The notes under the pieces are model-generated. The model worked only from the letters and a program-made list of their open reading frames with translations. It was not told the origin of the DNA and searched no databases. Below are positions 1-7,900 of a stretch of DNA of 14,988 nucleotides, piece after piece. Every line of letters starts with the position of its first letter. The first letter of the stretch is position 1. The translations under genes and the position numbers were made by a program. Source of the stretch: Cyanobacteria bacterium UBA1221 (GTDB taxonomy: Bacteria > Cyanobacteriota > Vampirovibrionia > Gastranaerophilales > Gastranaerophilaceae); the NCBI GenBank assembly GCA_002309425.1, contig DBXD01000005.1:87880-102867 (forward strand), written 5' to 3'.

Positions 1-30
1 AGCGCCGAATATTCGGCGCTCTTTTTGTTT
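1..30 (+). terminator. Intrinsic terminator at window edge
   Basis: Bases 1-20 form a perfect palindrome, AGCGCCGAATATTCGGCGCT, which can fold as an 8-bp GC-rich stem with a 4-base ATAT loop. It is followed at once by CTTTTTGTTT. This is a textbook rho-independent terminator for a plus-strand gene ending left of the window. On the minus strand the palindrome is preceded by an A-rich stretch and lies 22 bases past the stop codon of the minus-strand gene ending at base 42. It may therefore serve both converging genes. The bases left of the window, which would show a T-tract for the minus strand, are not visible. Confidence 0.85.
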
Positions 31-41
31 GTTTTAAATTT

Positions 42-692
42 TTATGCAACACCGTGTGCCTGAAGTAATTTTAATAGAGTAGCACTATCAGGCATATATC
101 CAGCTTCAACCCATTTGGTTAATTGCCCCAAATCGCTCGGTTTTTGAGGTTTTCCGTCAGGACCTTTTTTAAGCCAGGGCTTCTCAGTTGCTACTGTTAC
201 CGTCTTAATAACTCCTTCGGGCTTAAGCCCCTTCGACTGTTCATAGGCTGAAAGCTCTTGATTCAAGTTTCCCATACGAACTCGTGTACTCTTTTGAAGA
301 TCAAGAGCCCCATCAGTATGTTCAATAAATACCGCATTATGGTGTTTCTTTGAACCCGGTATAATCAATCTCTGCATATACGCTTTTAATTTCAATGCAG
401 CCTCATAGCCTTCTTTTGTTTTTTCGCTTTTGGTCAGAAAATCTACAGCACGTTTCCCCTCTTCTTTAGTCATACCGCAATCCGGAAGCGCCATTAGTGT
501 ACGACCCTTCGGGGTTACATCTTTAGGTATGGACATACCATCAATAAACTTAGCAAAACCCACAGATACATAGTCTGCAGGCCCCCCCGGATTACGAACT
601 TTCCCAACACCTGAGAGGATTCCGCCGAAATTTTGCTTCTGCGCATTGTTTTGTGCATTGTAATTAAAACTGCTGACTGCGTTAATTCTCAT
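42..692 (-). CDS. Hypothetical protein, 216 aa, N-terminal NFGG motif
   Basis: No family is recognised. I place the start at the ATG at 692 (protein begins MRINAVSSFNYN) rather than the upstream in-frame ATG at 734. An AAGGAG ribosome binding site (700-705) sits 7 bases before it, and the extra 14 residues from 734 (MFCIYICICKRSIK) come from AT-rich leader. The N-terminus is Asn/Gln/Ser-rich and ends in QKQNFGG, a short F-G signature of the type also seen in neighbouring genes. The body is soluble and mixed helical, rich in Lys and Glu. A region with KKHHNAVFIEHTDG lies near the middle, and a Gly/Pro/Lys stretch (KKGPDGKPQKPSD) sits before the C-terminal helix. There is no signal peptide or membrane segment. 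It is monocistronic as seen, with its own promoter and a terminator just downstream. Confidence 0.8.
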   Translation of the reverse strand: MRINAVSSFNYNAQNNAQKQNFGGILSGVGKVRNPGGPADYVSVGFAKFIDGMSIPKDVTPKGRTLMALPDCGMTKEEGKRAVDFLTKSEKTKEGYEAALKLKAYMQRLIIPGSKKHHNAVFIEHTDGALDLQKSTRVRMGNLNQELSAYEQSKGLKPEGVIKTVTVATEKPWLKKGPDGKPQKPSDLGQLTKWVEAGYMPDSATLLKLLQAHGVA

Positions 693-699
693 TTTTATA

Positions 700-705
700 C
701 TCCTT
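700..705 (-). promoter_or_regulatory. Ribosome binding site deciding the start at 692
   Basis: On the minus strand the sequence reads AAGGAG, then 7 bases, then ATG at 692. This is near-ideal spacing. The upstream ATG at 734 has an AGGAG only 2 bases before it, inside a palindrome and close to the predicted transcription start. That makes 692 the better start. Confidence 0.75.
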
Positions 706-733
706 TTACAAATACAAATATAAATACAAAACA

Positions 734-748
734 TATCTCCTAGAGATA
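734..748. promoter_or_regulatory. Palindrome at predicted transcription start (possible operator or 5' hairpin)
   Basis: TATCTC-CTA-GAGATA is a perfect 6-3-6 inverted repeat. It lies just downstream of the -10 box (754-759) of the minus-strand gene, spanning the expected +1 region. It could be a repressor half-site pair, or a small hairpin at the mRNA 5' end that also hides the AGGAG/ATG at 734. The symmetry is seen directly; the role is inferred. Confidence 0.4.
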
Positions 749-753
749 CTACT

Positions 754-780
754 ATTATAGCACTTACAAATATTTTTCAA
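754..780 (-). promoter_or_regulatory. Sigma-70-type promoter with extended -10
   Basis: The minus strand carries TTGAAA (775-780) as -35 and TATAAT (754-759) as -10. The -10 is immediately preceded by TGC, giving the extended -10 form TGnTATAAT. The spacer is 15 bases, shorter than the usual 17, but the perfect extended -10 compensates. It would start transcription near base 747 and give a leader of about 55 bases to the ATG at 692. Confidence 0.65.
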
Positions 781-841
781 CCATATGTAAACTTTTGTTT
801 ATATTTAGCAAAAAAATATTTTTCCACGTTTTACAACACTT

Positions 842-846
842 GGAGG
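842..846 (+). promoter_or_regulatory. Ribosome binding site deciding the start at 852
   Basis: GGAGG is followed by 5 bases and then ATG at 852. The longer in-frame reading from ATG at 795 would place this strong site inside the coding sequence and add an AT-driven Phe/Lys-rich extension. The start at 852 is preferred. Confidence 0.75.
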
Positions 847-851
847 CTAAT

Positions 852-1376
852 ATGAATATATCAAAAATATCATTTACCGGTCTGAGTAACTACAAAATAG
901 AACAACTCACAGAACCACATATAGAGGAATGTATATATACGGCACCAACCGGGGAACGTGTACCGCTCGAAGCAGAGCTCCATGATTATGCAATTGCCAT
1001 GGATTTAACGGATGATTGGCTTGGTAACAATTATTCGGATTTACTGCTTGCAGTAACTAAATCCGGAAGCAGCCTGAGTACGGGTTACTTCGAGGATAAC
1101 CCTAAACGTATAGAATTGTGTGTGACACAAGGTGAAATTTTAAACGAGTACGAAGGCACAAAATACATTGTCAACAAAGAAATTAAACTTAACGGGCAAA
1201 CCGTCCCGGTTTCGCACCCTCAATATTATGAGCTGTATAATTATCTTTTTAACCTTCTTATACAGCTAAAAATAATGTTTGGATTTAGATTAAATGATGA
1301 ACAAAAAAGAATTGTAAATAATATTGGAATTTCCATTAAGGATCTGGTTGAGCGTTTCAATAATAACCGGCAATAA
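852..1376 (+). CDS. Hypothetical protein, 174 aa, N-terminal ISFTG motif
   Basis: No family is recognised. From the ATG at 852 the protein begins MNISKISFTGLSNYK, the ISFTG being the short N-terminal signature I associate with Gastranaerophilales proteins. It is acidic and soluble in its first two thirds, with likely beta strands (for example the stretch around GTKYIVNKEIKLNGQTVPV). A Tyr/Leu-rich amphipathic helix follows (YYELYNYLFNLLIQLKIMF), then a C-terminal Asn-rich helix. No signal peptide or catalytic motif is evident. It converges on the alkyltransferase gene with a 15-base gap. It is divergent from the gene ending at 692 across a 159-base region; I could not identify a convincing plus-strand promoter there. 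Confidence 0.8.
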   Translation: MNISKISFTGLSNYKIEQLTEPHIEECIYTAPTGERVPLEAELHDYAIAMDLTDDWLGNNYSDLLLAVTKSGSSLSTGYFEDNPKRIELCVTQGEILNEYEGTKYIVNKEIKLNGQTVPVSHPQYYELYNYLFNLLIQLKIMFGFRLNDEQKRIVNNIGISIKDLVERFNNNRQ

Positions 1377-1391
1377 TTAAGACTTTAAACC

Positions 1392-1853
1392 TTACGGATT
1401 TAAGACGTTATTTTCAAGTTCCAATAAAGTCTTTTTTATATCCACACCGTATGCAAACCCAGTTAAATCACCGCTTTTTGAAACAACCCTGTGGCAGGGA
1501 ATAACTATCATTATCGGGTTTTTATTGCACGCAGAGCCGACCGCTCTTTGTGCGTTTGGTTTTCCAATATTTCGCGCAATTTCGGAATAACTCTTTGTCG
1601 AACCATATGGAATTCTTAATAATTCATGCCTGACTTTCTTTTGAAATTCCGTTCCGGCAGGATTTATTTTTATATCAAAGGTTTTTCTCTTGCCTGAAAA
1701 ATACTCTTCCAGCTGCTTTTTAATTTTTATTATAAAAGAACTTTCCGTACATTCCGCACTGATTTTATCGGTCAGTTTTAGAGAAACCAGACAGCCTGCT
1801 TCGCAGACTATTTCCAAATTTCCTATCGGCGATTTATAATAAGATTTTTCCAT
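1392..1853 (-). CDS. ogt: Methylated-DNA--protein-cysteine S-methyltransferase (O6-alkylguanine-DNA alkyltransferase)
   Basis: This suicide DNA-repair protein transfers the alkyl group from O6-alkylguanine (and O4-alkylthymine) to its own cysteine, restoring the base in one step. The 153-aa length matches the stand-alone Ogt/MGMT form without an Ada regulatory domain. Visible hallmarks are the N-terminal strand YYKSPIGNLEIV, the conserved IPYG at residues 81-84, the helix-turn-helix with the RAVG arginine (Arg103) that flips the base, the active-site PCHRV with Cys120, and the trailing LLELE with Glu147 completing the Cys-His-Glu relay. Nothing essential is missing. The start is the first ATG; no clear Shine-Dalgarno precedes it. 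It is transcribed alone, divergently from the gene at 1994. The paralogous name mgt or ada-C-type could equally be used. Confidence 0.95.
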   Translation of the reverse strand: MEKSYYKSPIGNLEIVCEAGCLVSLKLTDKISAECTESSFIIKIKKQLEEYFSGKRKTFDIKINPAGTEFQKKVRHELLRIPYGSTKSYSEIARNIGKPNAQRAVGSACNKNPIMIVIPCHRVVSKSGDLTGFAYGVDIKKTLLELENNVLNP

Positions 1854-1929
1854 ATAAAAATACTATTACAATTTATTTTTTACGTCATAACAATATTAAA
1901 TTTCTTTAAGATTTTTTGTTTATGTGAAA

Positions 1930-1958
1930 TTACCGTAAATAAAAATACTTTTTATAAA
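1930..1958 (+). promoter_or_regulatory. Candidate promoter for the gene at 1994
   Basis: TTACCG (1930-1935) and TATAAA (1953-1958) are separated by exactly 17 bases and lie 35 bases ahead of the ATG at 1994, within the divergent intergenic region. Both boxes deviate from consensus and the region is very AT-rich, so chance matches are likely. The remainder of 1854-1993 shows no recognisable element for the alkyltransferase gene. Confidence 0.35.
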
Positions 1959-1993
1959 TATGTAGCGGTTAATTTTTACAGGAGAAAATACTT

Positions 1994-2329
1994 ATGAAAG
2001 CGGGAAGTTTGAATAATTGTCTGATTGCACCGATGCCTGTACCTCCAAGAGCGCCTCTGCCTATCATGCCAGAAAATATTCGCGATGAGTACAACGAAGT
2101 TTATAAAGGAGTTTATAAGCGTCGGCGCGGCTTAAATCCTGCAAGAAGTGACGGCTGGGCTCGCTGGATTTTAACACCCGAAGAAAGACGCCAATTAAAG
2201 AAAATTAACGAGCAGTATCACACAACACCCGAGTACAGGGAATATCAGCAGAGGTTAGATGAATACCATAATTCCGACGAATATAAACAATATGAAAAAG
2301 AATTAAAGCACTGGATGGTCATGTGCTGA
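1994..2329 (+). CDS. Hypothetical protein, 111 aa, Pro-rich N-terminus and Tyr/Glu-rich helical tail
   Basis: No family is recognised. The start ATG at 1994 has AGGAGA (1980-1985) 8 bases upstream. The N-terminal 27 residues are Pro-rich (APMPVPPRAPLPIMP). A basic patch (YKRRRG) and a Trp-containing segment (GWARWILTPEERRQLK) follow. The tail is strongly helical and repetitive, with a short internal duplication in which PEYREYQQRLDEY resembles DEYKQYEKELKHW. No signal peptide or membrane helix is seen. It is followed after 113 bases by another small plus-strand gene. A T-run at 2340-2348 lacks a convincing hairpin, so the two may be co-transcribed. Confidence 0.7.
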   Translation: MKAGSLNNCLIAPMPVPPRAPLPIMPENIRDEYNEVYKGVYKRRRGLNPARSDGWARWILTPEERRQLKKINEQYHTTPEYREYQQRLDEYHNSDEYKQYEKELKHWMVMC

Positions 2330-2442
2330 TACAAGCGATATTTTTTTTAAACTTTTGTTACAAATCTTGATAAAAAGGCAAATTTTAATCTTGACCTCCT
2401 TTATATCAATCATAATGCCCCTAAAATTATGGAAAAGCGAAA

Positions 2443-2862
2443 ATGTTTGTAACAACTTATTCTCCCGTAAATTATAACCGAATAAATTATAATCCGCAGG
2501 TCTATACAAAAACAAGAAATAACTGTGCAGATACTGTTTCTTTTAGTGAGAGAGTATTAACAAAAGCAGAACGGGAAACAATAATCAACGAATTATCCGA
2601 TAAAATGAAAACCCGCCCGGAATCTGTCCAAAAATTGTATCAATACGGTATTGATTATTTGGAAGGGAAAACAGATAAAAACGCCTATCTTGATAATATG
2701 TATAATTTACTTTACGCAAACAACAGTGACTTTGGAAACACAACCCGAGAAGAAAGAAAATTTATTGGCAACTACGGACTTGCATTTGATGAAGGTCCCA
2801 TTACAAAGATAATAACCGATACTGATATTTTTGACTGTCTTAAATCTTTACTCGGGTATTAA
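2443..2862 (+). CDS. Hypothetical protein, 139 aa, Asn/Tyr-rich N-terminus
   Basis: No family is recognised. The protein opens with an Asn/Tyr/Thr-rich disordered stretch (MFVTTYSPVNYNRINYN), then ADTVSFSERVLTKAER, where VSF resembles the N-terminal F-signature of neighbouring proteins. A helical body follows, with a Tyr/Leu-rich segment around YQYGIDYLEG and YLDNMYNLLYANN, and a C-terminal helix (IFDCLKSLLGY). No signal peptide or enzyme motif is apparent. The ribosome binding site is weak (GGAAAA at 2431-2436, 6 bases before the ATG). The preceding 113-base gap has a possible -35 (TTGACC, 2391-2396) but no properly spaced -10. The stop codon abuts, with zero bases between, the stop codon of the convergent gene on the other strand. 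Confidence 0.75.
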   Translation: MFVTTYSPVNYNRINYNPQVYTKTRNNCADTVSFSERVLTKAERETIINELSDKMKTRPESVQKLYQYGIDYLEGKTDKNAYLDNMYNLLYANNSDFGNTTREERKFIGNYGLAFDEGPITKIITDTDIFDCLKSLLGY

Positions 2863-4938
2863 TTATTTCTTTTTATTATCATTATCGGTATAAACGGATA
2901 CAGCATAAAAGTCTCTGTCAAAATCATTCGTAATATCCTCTCCGACCCCTATTGTATAGTCAACACCGTTAATTGTGGTAATGAAAGACAAATGGTTGCC
3001 GTTTAGGGTCTTTGTCATATCCATCAACTGTTCCCCATTGTAATTTTCACCGTTCTTCATATATTCAGCTATTGCCTTATCAAAAGCCTTAACGGTTTTA
3101 GCTATATCTTCTCTGGTTTCGAGAGAAAAACCTTTATAATTATCCCTATTACCTTTAAGTATTACTCTGTCAATAAACCTCATTCTTGCATGATATGTTC
3201 TGAAATAACTGTCGCCCCACACAGATTCATCGCATAACAAATTTATCAAGTCTCGCCGGAAATACTGATATTTAGCATCCTGGCTAAACCAAAGATATTT
3301 TAACGGATCACGTGCACTTATCCAAAAAGATTTATCTTCGTCATGTCGATTAAATTCAATGTCTATTTCATCATGTATACGACTTTTATCCTTTTTATGA
3401 CGTTCAACAATACTATCCTCGTTTATTACACCAACTTTAACACCAAAACGAGCTTCAAAAAGGGTTTTCAGCATGGAGAAATCCGCCGGCATAATATCAG
3501 GATTCAGAATCAACTCAAACCCTCTGCTCTTAATATGCAATTCTGTTATCCCTAATTTCAGACAGTCCGCTACAGGTAATCTGCGGAATGCTTTAAATGC
3601 ATATTCCCTATTGGCATTCGGTCCTGTAATATCATATATTGTGGTTATTTTGCCATCATCATCAACTGCGATATAATTCTTTATTGGTGAACCCTTACAT
3701 GATGCTATACTACCGACATCATCGCGGATTTTTTGCATTGATTCTGTTAAAGCTGCTATATCAATTTTGTTTCCGTTCTTGGAAACGAATATGTCGGGAA
3801 TAGTTCCGTCTATGGCAAATGTAGTTAGGGCAAGCTCGGCTATCTTTGATGTATCAATCGACAGTCCGTCAACCGATACACAGGCTATACGACATAAATC
3901 AATTATATCAAGCAATTCCTGTGCTTTCTCGGGAGCTTCCTCCATTACCATTCTGACATCATCTTCATTAAAACCTAAACTAATGAAGCTGTCGGCAATT
4001 TCTTTATTTATGTCCATACCCTTTTTGGGATTTCTGATACCGCTCATCAAATCTTTCGGAACGGTAATTTTTTCAGGGGTTGTTTCCTCAGGTTTTGGAG
4101 TATCAGTATCACTTGCAACAGCAGGAGTTACGCTTAACTCTTCCATTGATGTCGAAGTCGGAACTTCGGGAGCTTCATCTGCGTTTCCTTTTTCTTCGAC
4201 ATAAGATTCGGTGTTACCGGATTGTTTGTCTTTCCCTGTTTCGTTATTATCTCCCTGCGTTGGTTGAGTTTTTTCATCTTTTGCTTTTGGCGGGCGGTCT
4301 GCGGTTTTCTTATATGTCGCAACAAACTGAGCATTGTCCTCATTGTTTAAATCTATTTTGCCATCCTTATTTTTAATAAGTTTACCTTCGTTAATTTTTC
4401 TGTATACAGTTTGAATACTAATACCCATACGTTCTGCAAGCTCGGGTATCGTAACAAGATTCTGTGCCGATTCTTTTCTCTTACCCTTTTGGAAGCTTTC
4501 AATAAAGTGTCTGTTGGTCGGGTCTTTTATATCAATTCCAAAATTTTCATCAAAAACTACTCTGCCCTTTTCAATATACTGAATAACAGCAGGAGGTGTT
4601 ACACCCAGCATTCTTGCCAGTTCGGATTTGTTTACAAACAAATGTTCGGGTTCAAACTGTTCCATTTCGACAATTCTTTGGATAAATTTTTTATTAGTTG
4701 CTTCGGCGATGTCTATATTTCCGTTTTCATCCGCAACCAGGTCGCCTCTTTCAACATACCAATCAACTGTCTTTGGATTCACTCCGATTAATTCGGCAAA
4801 AACTTCTTTGGAAGCGTATTTGTGCTCAGCTTCCGTTGTCGGGGTGTTATTAGATTTTTCCATTGGTGTAAATATATCATCAGCATGGGATATTTGTTCT
4901 GTTCCTTCCGATTTTTTAGACTCCGGTTTATATTCCAT
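2863..4938 (-). CDS. Triple helix-turn-helix protein, 691 aa, unknown C-terminal domain
   Basis: Residues 41-90, 101-150 and 161-210 are three copies of a MerR/excisionase/phage-terminase-small-subunit-like helix-turn-helix. They are spaced exactly 60 residues apart and share the pattern K/P-E-L-A-x-x-(L/M)-G-(V/I) ... V-x-x-Y/K-I-x-x-G-x-(L/V) ... (G)-x-I-D-(I/L) ... N-x-x-F. Residues about 213-295 are a disordered Lys/Glu/Thr/Pro linker. Residues about 300-691 form a domain I do not recognise, with a helical part (GFNEDDVRMVMEEAPEKAQ) and a conserved-looking segment rich in Trp, Tyr and charge (FWISARDPLKYLWFSQDAKY). No signal peptide or membrane segment is present. The ATG at 4938 has no Shine-Dalgarno. 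The frame runs back ten sense codons to the TAG ending the giant upstream ORF, so this may be the C-terminal part of that protein or a coupled second gene. DNA binding is plausible from the HTH units, but protein-protein use cannot be excluded. Confidence 0.75.
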   Translation of the reverse strand: MEYKPESKKSEGTEQISHADDIFTPMEKSNNTPTTEAEHKYASKEVFAELIGVNPKTVDWYVERGDLVADENGNIDIAEATNKKFIQRIVEMEQFEPEHLFVNKSELARMLGVTPPAVIQYIEKGRVVFDENFGIDIKDPTNRHFIESFQKGKRKESAQNLVTIPELAERMGISIQTVYRKINEGKLIKNKDGKIDLNNEDNAQFVATYKKTADRPPKAKDEKTQPTQGDNNETGKDKQSGNTESYVEEKGNADEAPEVPTSTSMEELSVTPAVASDTDTPKPEETTPEKITVPKDLMSGIRNPKKGMDINKEIADSFISLGFNEDDVRMVMEEAPEKAQELLDIIDLCRIACVSVDGLSIDTSKIAELALTTFAIDGTIPDIFVSKNGNKIDIAALTESMQKIRDDVGSIASCKGSPIKNYIAVDDDGKITTIYDITGPNANREYAFKAFRRLPVADCLKLGITELHIKSRGFELILNPDIMPADFSMLKTLFEARFGVKVGVINEDSIVERHKKDKSRIHDEIDIEFNRHDEDKSFWISARDPLKYLWFSQDAKYQYFRRDLINLLCDESVWGDSYFRTYHARMRFIDRVILKGNRDNYKGFSLETREDIAKTVKAFDKAIAEYMKNGENYNGEQLMDMTKTLNGNHLSFITTINGVDYTIGVGEDITNDFDRDFYAVSVYTDNDNKKK

Positions 4939-4968
4939 TCGGATGTCGGGTCGTTCCGGTTGGGCTTT

Positions 4969-7900
4969 CTACTCATTATATGCTTTGGTATAAGCTTCTT
5001 TTAGTGCGTTCTTTTCTTCTCCGTCAGGCATTTTTACTATCTCATCACGAATAGCCGTAAAGTCTTCTCTTGAATTTGCTGCAGCAAGACGTTGCTGTAT
5101 GGTTTGTTCGGTCTTTTCTGTCGGTTTTGTCGGTCTTGGAGGAAGTGGATTAGATGAGTCTTTCAAAATACATAAATTCACGATTTTTGTCAATTTTTCT
5201 TTATCAACCCAACCGGCATACAAATCCATATAGATTTCGTCACAGTCGATATCACCCAAGAATGAAACTTTTCCCAGTTTGGATTTTAAGTCCTTCCACG
5301 GTACATCGTTATATGAACTGCTCATATATATCGGAACATCATCTGAACCCGTTACTTCTTTTGCAACACTGTCCGCATACTGTGCTATCGCCGTTCTGAT
5401 TTGGAGTTGTATATCCTCGGAAGGTTTTGCCGCATTGTTTATTTCAATATTATCTATTATAAATGCAGGCTTGCCGTCTTTACCTTTTACGAAATAACAA
5501 AGTGCATTACCTATTGTCTTACCTGTTGTATTATCCACAATTTCTATCATATTGTATGCGGTATCCATAAGGTAATGCGGCATCGCAGAACCGTTTCCCT
5601 GCCCCATACCTATACAGCAGGTGGAATAATTGCCCTGGAAAATATCTTTCTGAGGATTTCTGTCCCACATCTTGACTGTTAAATCAAGAGTCTTGGTTAC
5701 TTTTGCGCCATCCTGAACATTGGATAAATCATCCAATCTCTGGTTCAGGTGGTCTAAGATTGTCAAAGTATTTCTTGCAGCACTCGCTTTTTCAGGATTT
5801 TCAAGATTACCTTTTGCCCTGTTCCAGACTTGTGCAAGTTGTCCTTTTTCTGATGTATCCGCAAAAAGACTGACAAGTTCAGTTAATTTTGCTTTACTGT
5901 TAAGATATTCGTTTGGAATTTCAAACTTATCATCTTTTACAAACTGCGGGAATTGTTTCTTTAAGAAGCCTTTGACAGGTGTTCCCATCAGTGCGTTCAT
6001 ATCCTCTGTTATTTGTGCCGCAATTTGTGCTAATTGCTCCGTATTTTTATCTTTTGATACGAAATGTATTTCATTTTCTTTTGACGGTTTTACCCATTTA
6101 TCATAATTCATTTTGAGTTCAGCATATTTTGCTTTCGTTATGGCATTTGCTTGACCGTAGTCATTATTTTCATCATGGATATATTTTATAAAATCGGGTT
6201 CAAAGTTTCCTGCCCTGAGTATATCACTAAACGCTTCATCTCCGCTCTCTGCAATTTCTTTTGACAAAAGATGAATATATTTTATATCCCAGCCGACTAA
6301 TTTTTCTTTCGGTATGGATGCTATTTCTTCTTCTGTCATTCCTGAATTTTTCATAATTCCATGGAACAAGTCCATATTGAGTTCACCAAAATCTACTCTG
6401 CCTTTTTCAATCATAGAGTACATTTTATCCGGCGGAAGATTATTATCTTTATAGCCCTGAATTAAATCTATAAATTCGATTTTTTGTGTCGGCATAAACG
6501 GTTTGCCGTCAACATTAAGAGATTCCGTAACGGATTTATACAAATTTAACTCTTCTGTGTTAAATTTTGATAAGATGCCCAGATATTCTTCCGCATCATC
6601 GAAACGTTTCCGCATAAGAACATCCAGTGTTTCTTTATCCATAACATTTGAGGCAACGGCAAGTGCCACGGCATTATCCTTAAAGAATTCATCAATAACA
6701 TCTTTTTCTCCGGAGGCTTTTATCTCTCTTATTACGGTTTCAAACCTTTCTATATCATTGTTTTGAACAATTTCCGCAATATCATACTCATAGAATTTAT
6801 CCAAAAAATCGATATATTCATCAGGAATAGTATCTCCATAATCTTCTATGTGTCTTAATTTCTTTAAGACTCTTTCTTCAGAAAGCACCGCATCACTAAT
6901 TTTGCCTTCAACAATACATTCCCTCAAAGCAGTCGCAACATTATCAACGGACCACATGTCATCATTAACGTATTTCTCAGGATTTTGTTCGACTATAGTG
7001 CGTAAACGGTCCATTTGTTTATTGTAAGTTTCTTCCCAACTGTAATTTTCATTTCCGTTACTCTTTTGTATATTTTCAAACTCTTTAAGGTTGCAAATTA
7101 TTTCAATATCAGAACCAAATCCGGTACCGGAGACACACATATCGGCATATTTGAAATAATCTTCAAAACTTAGAGTTTTCTTTATATATTTATCAGTAAC
7201 TATAGGTTTGCCATCGGGAGAACTGTATATGAAAAAATTTGCAATAGCGGAAGTTGATTGTAACTCGCATAATTTATCCGCATAATACCTGATTTTTTCA
7301 GGGTCGTTCTCTGAAATTTTTTTTATATATTTATCAAGATTTTCTAATTCATATGCATTGGTTAGACCTCTTTGGGTAACATTATCAATTAACCTGTTTA
7401 TATCATCGTTATCCGAAATATACAAACATCCTCTCTCGAGAAAAGTCTGGAAAAGCGGATTGTAAAATTGCTCATCTGACAAAGCCGTAATTTCACGCAT
7501 ATCAAAGGCATCCAATTTTGAATATTTGGGAGAAAACAGGTTTCTTTCTTCCGCTTTTTTCAATGCATCAACGGACAGGGATGCCGAGTACAGGTCAAAA
7601 TCAGTCCTAGTATTGTCTTTGCCTCTTGGTACAATACGAAACCTCGCCGCAAGTGTATCAAAGGCTTTTGCGCCCTCCTCCGAATAAAAATATCCGTTTT
7701 TGCATACATTTCTGTACCCGTTATCGTAGTCACATTTAACAATTTGTTCTATGTGTGCAATATGTATGTCTGCATGTTCATAATCAAACTTTTCCCAGAA
7801 ATCTTCCGGAACCTCTGTTGCAAAAGAGGTGTAACGTTTGTACTTTTTGTCAATTTCCAGAATACGGCTTTTAATTTTTAATTTTTCCTGCGGGGATACG

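Noticed and set aside
788..801. Inverted repeat TAAAC-TTTT-GTTTA in the divergent region
   Set aside because: Five AT-rich base pairs are expected often by chance in such sequence.
1385..1403. Imperfect inverted repeat TTAAACC-TTAC-GGATTTAA between convergent genes
   Set aside because: The stem is AT-rich with a bulge, overlaps the end of the alkyltransferase gene and lacks a clear T-tract. It is not convincing as a terminator.
2329..2350. T-run at 2340-2348 as a terminator after the gene ending at 2329
   Set aside because: The preceding bases offer only a 3-bp GCT/AGC stem, which is too weak.
2303..2515. Minus-strand ORF of 70 aa with an internal AAAGGAGGT ribosome-binding-like sequence
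   Set aside because: It overlaps two better plus-strand genes and the intergenic gap, no ATG, GTG or TTG follows the GGAGG-like site at proper spacing, and the product is Lys/Ile-rich low complexity.
3870..4020. UBA-like pattern (SLGFNEDDVRMVMEEAP) in the triple-HTH protein
   Set aside because: The resemblance is limited to a short helical G-F motif and is too weak to claim a ubiquitin-associated fold in a bacterial protein.
3767..4204. Plus-strand ORF of 145 aa opposite the triple-HTH gene
   Set aside because: It is an antisense shadow, Ser-rich because it mirrors the acidic and Lys-rich codons of the real gene, and has no ribosome binding site.
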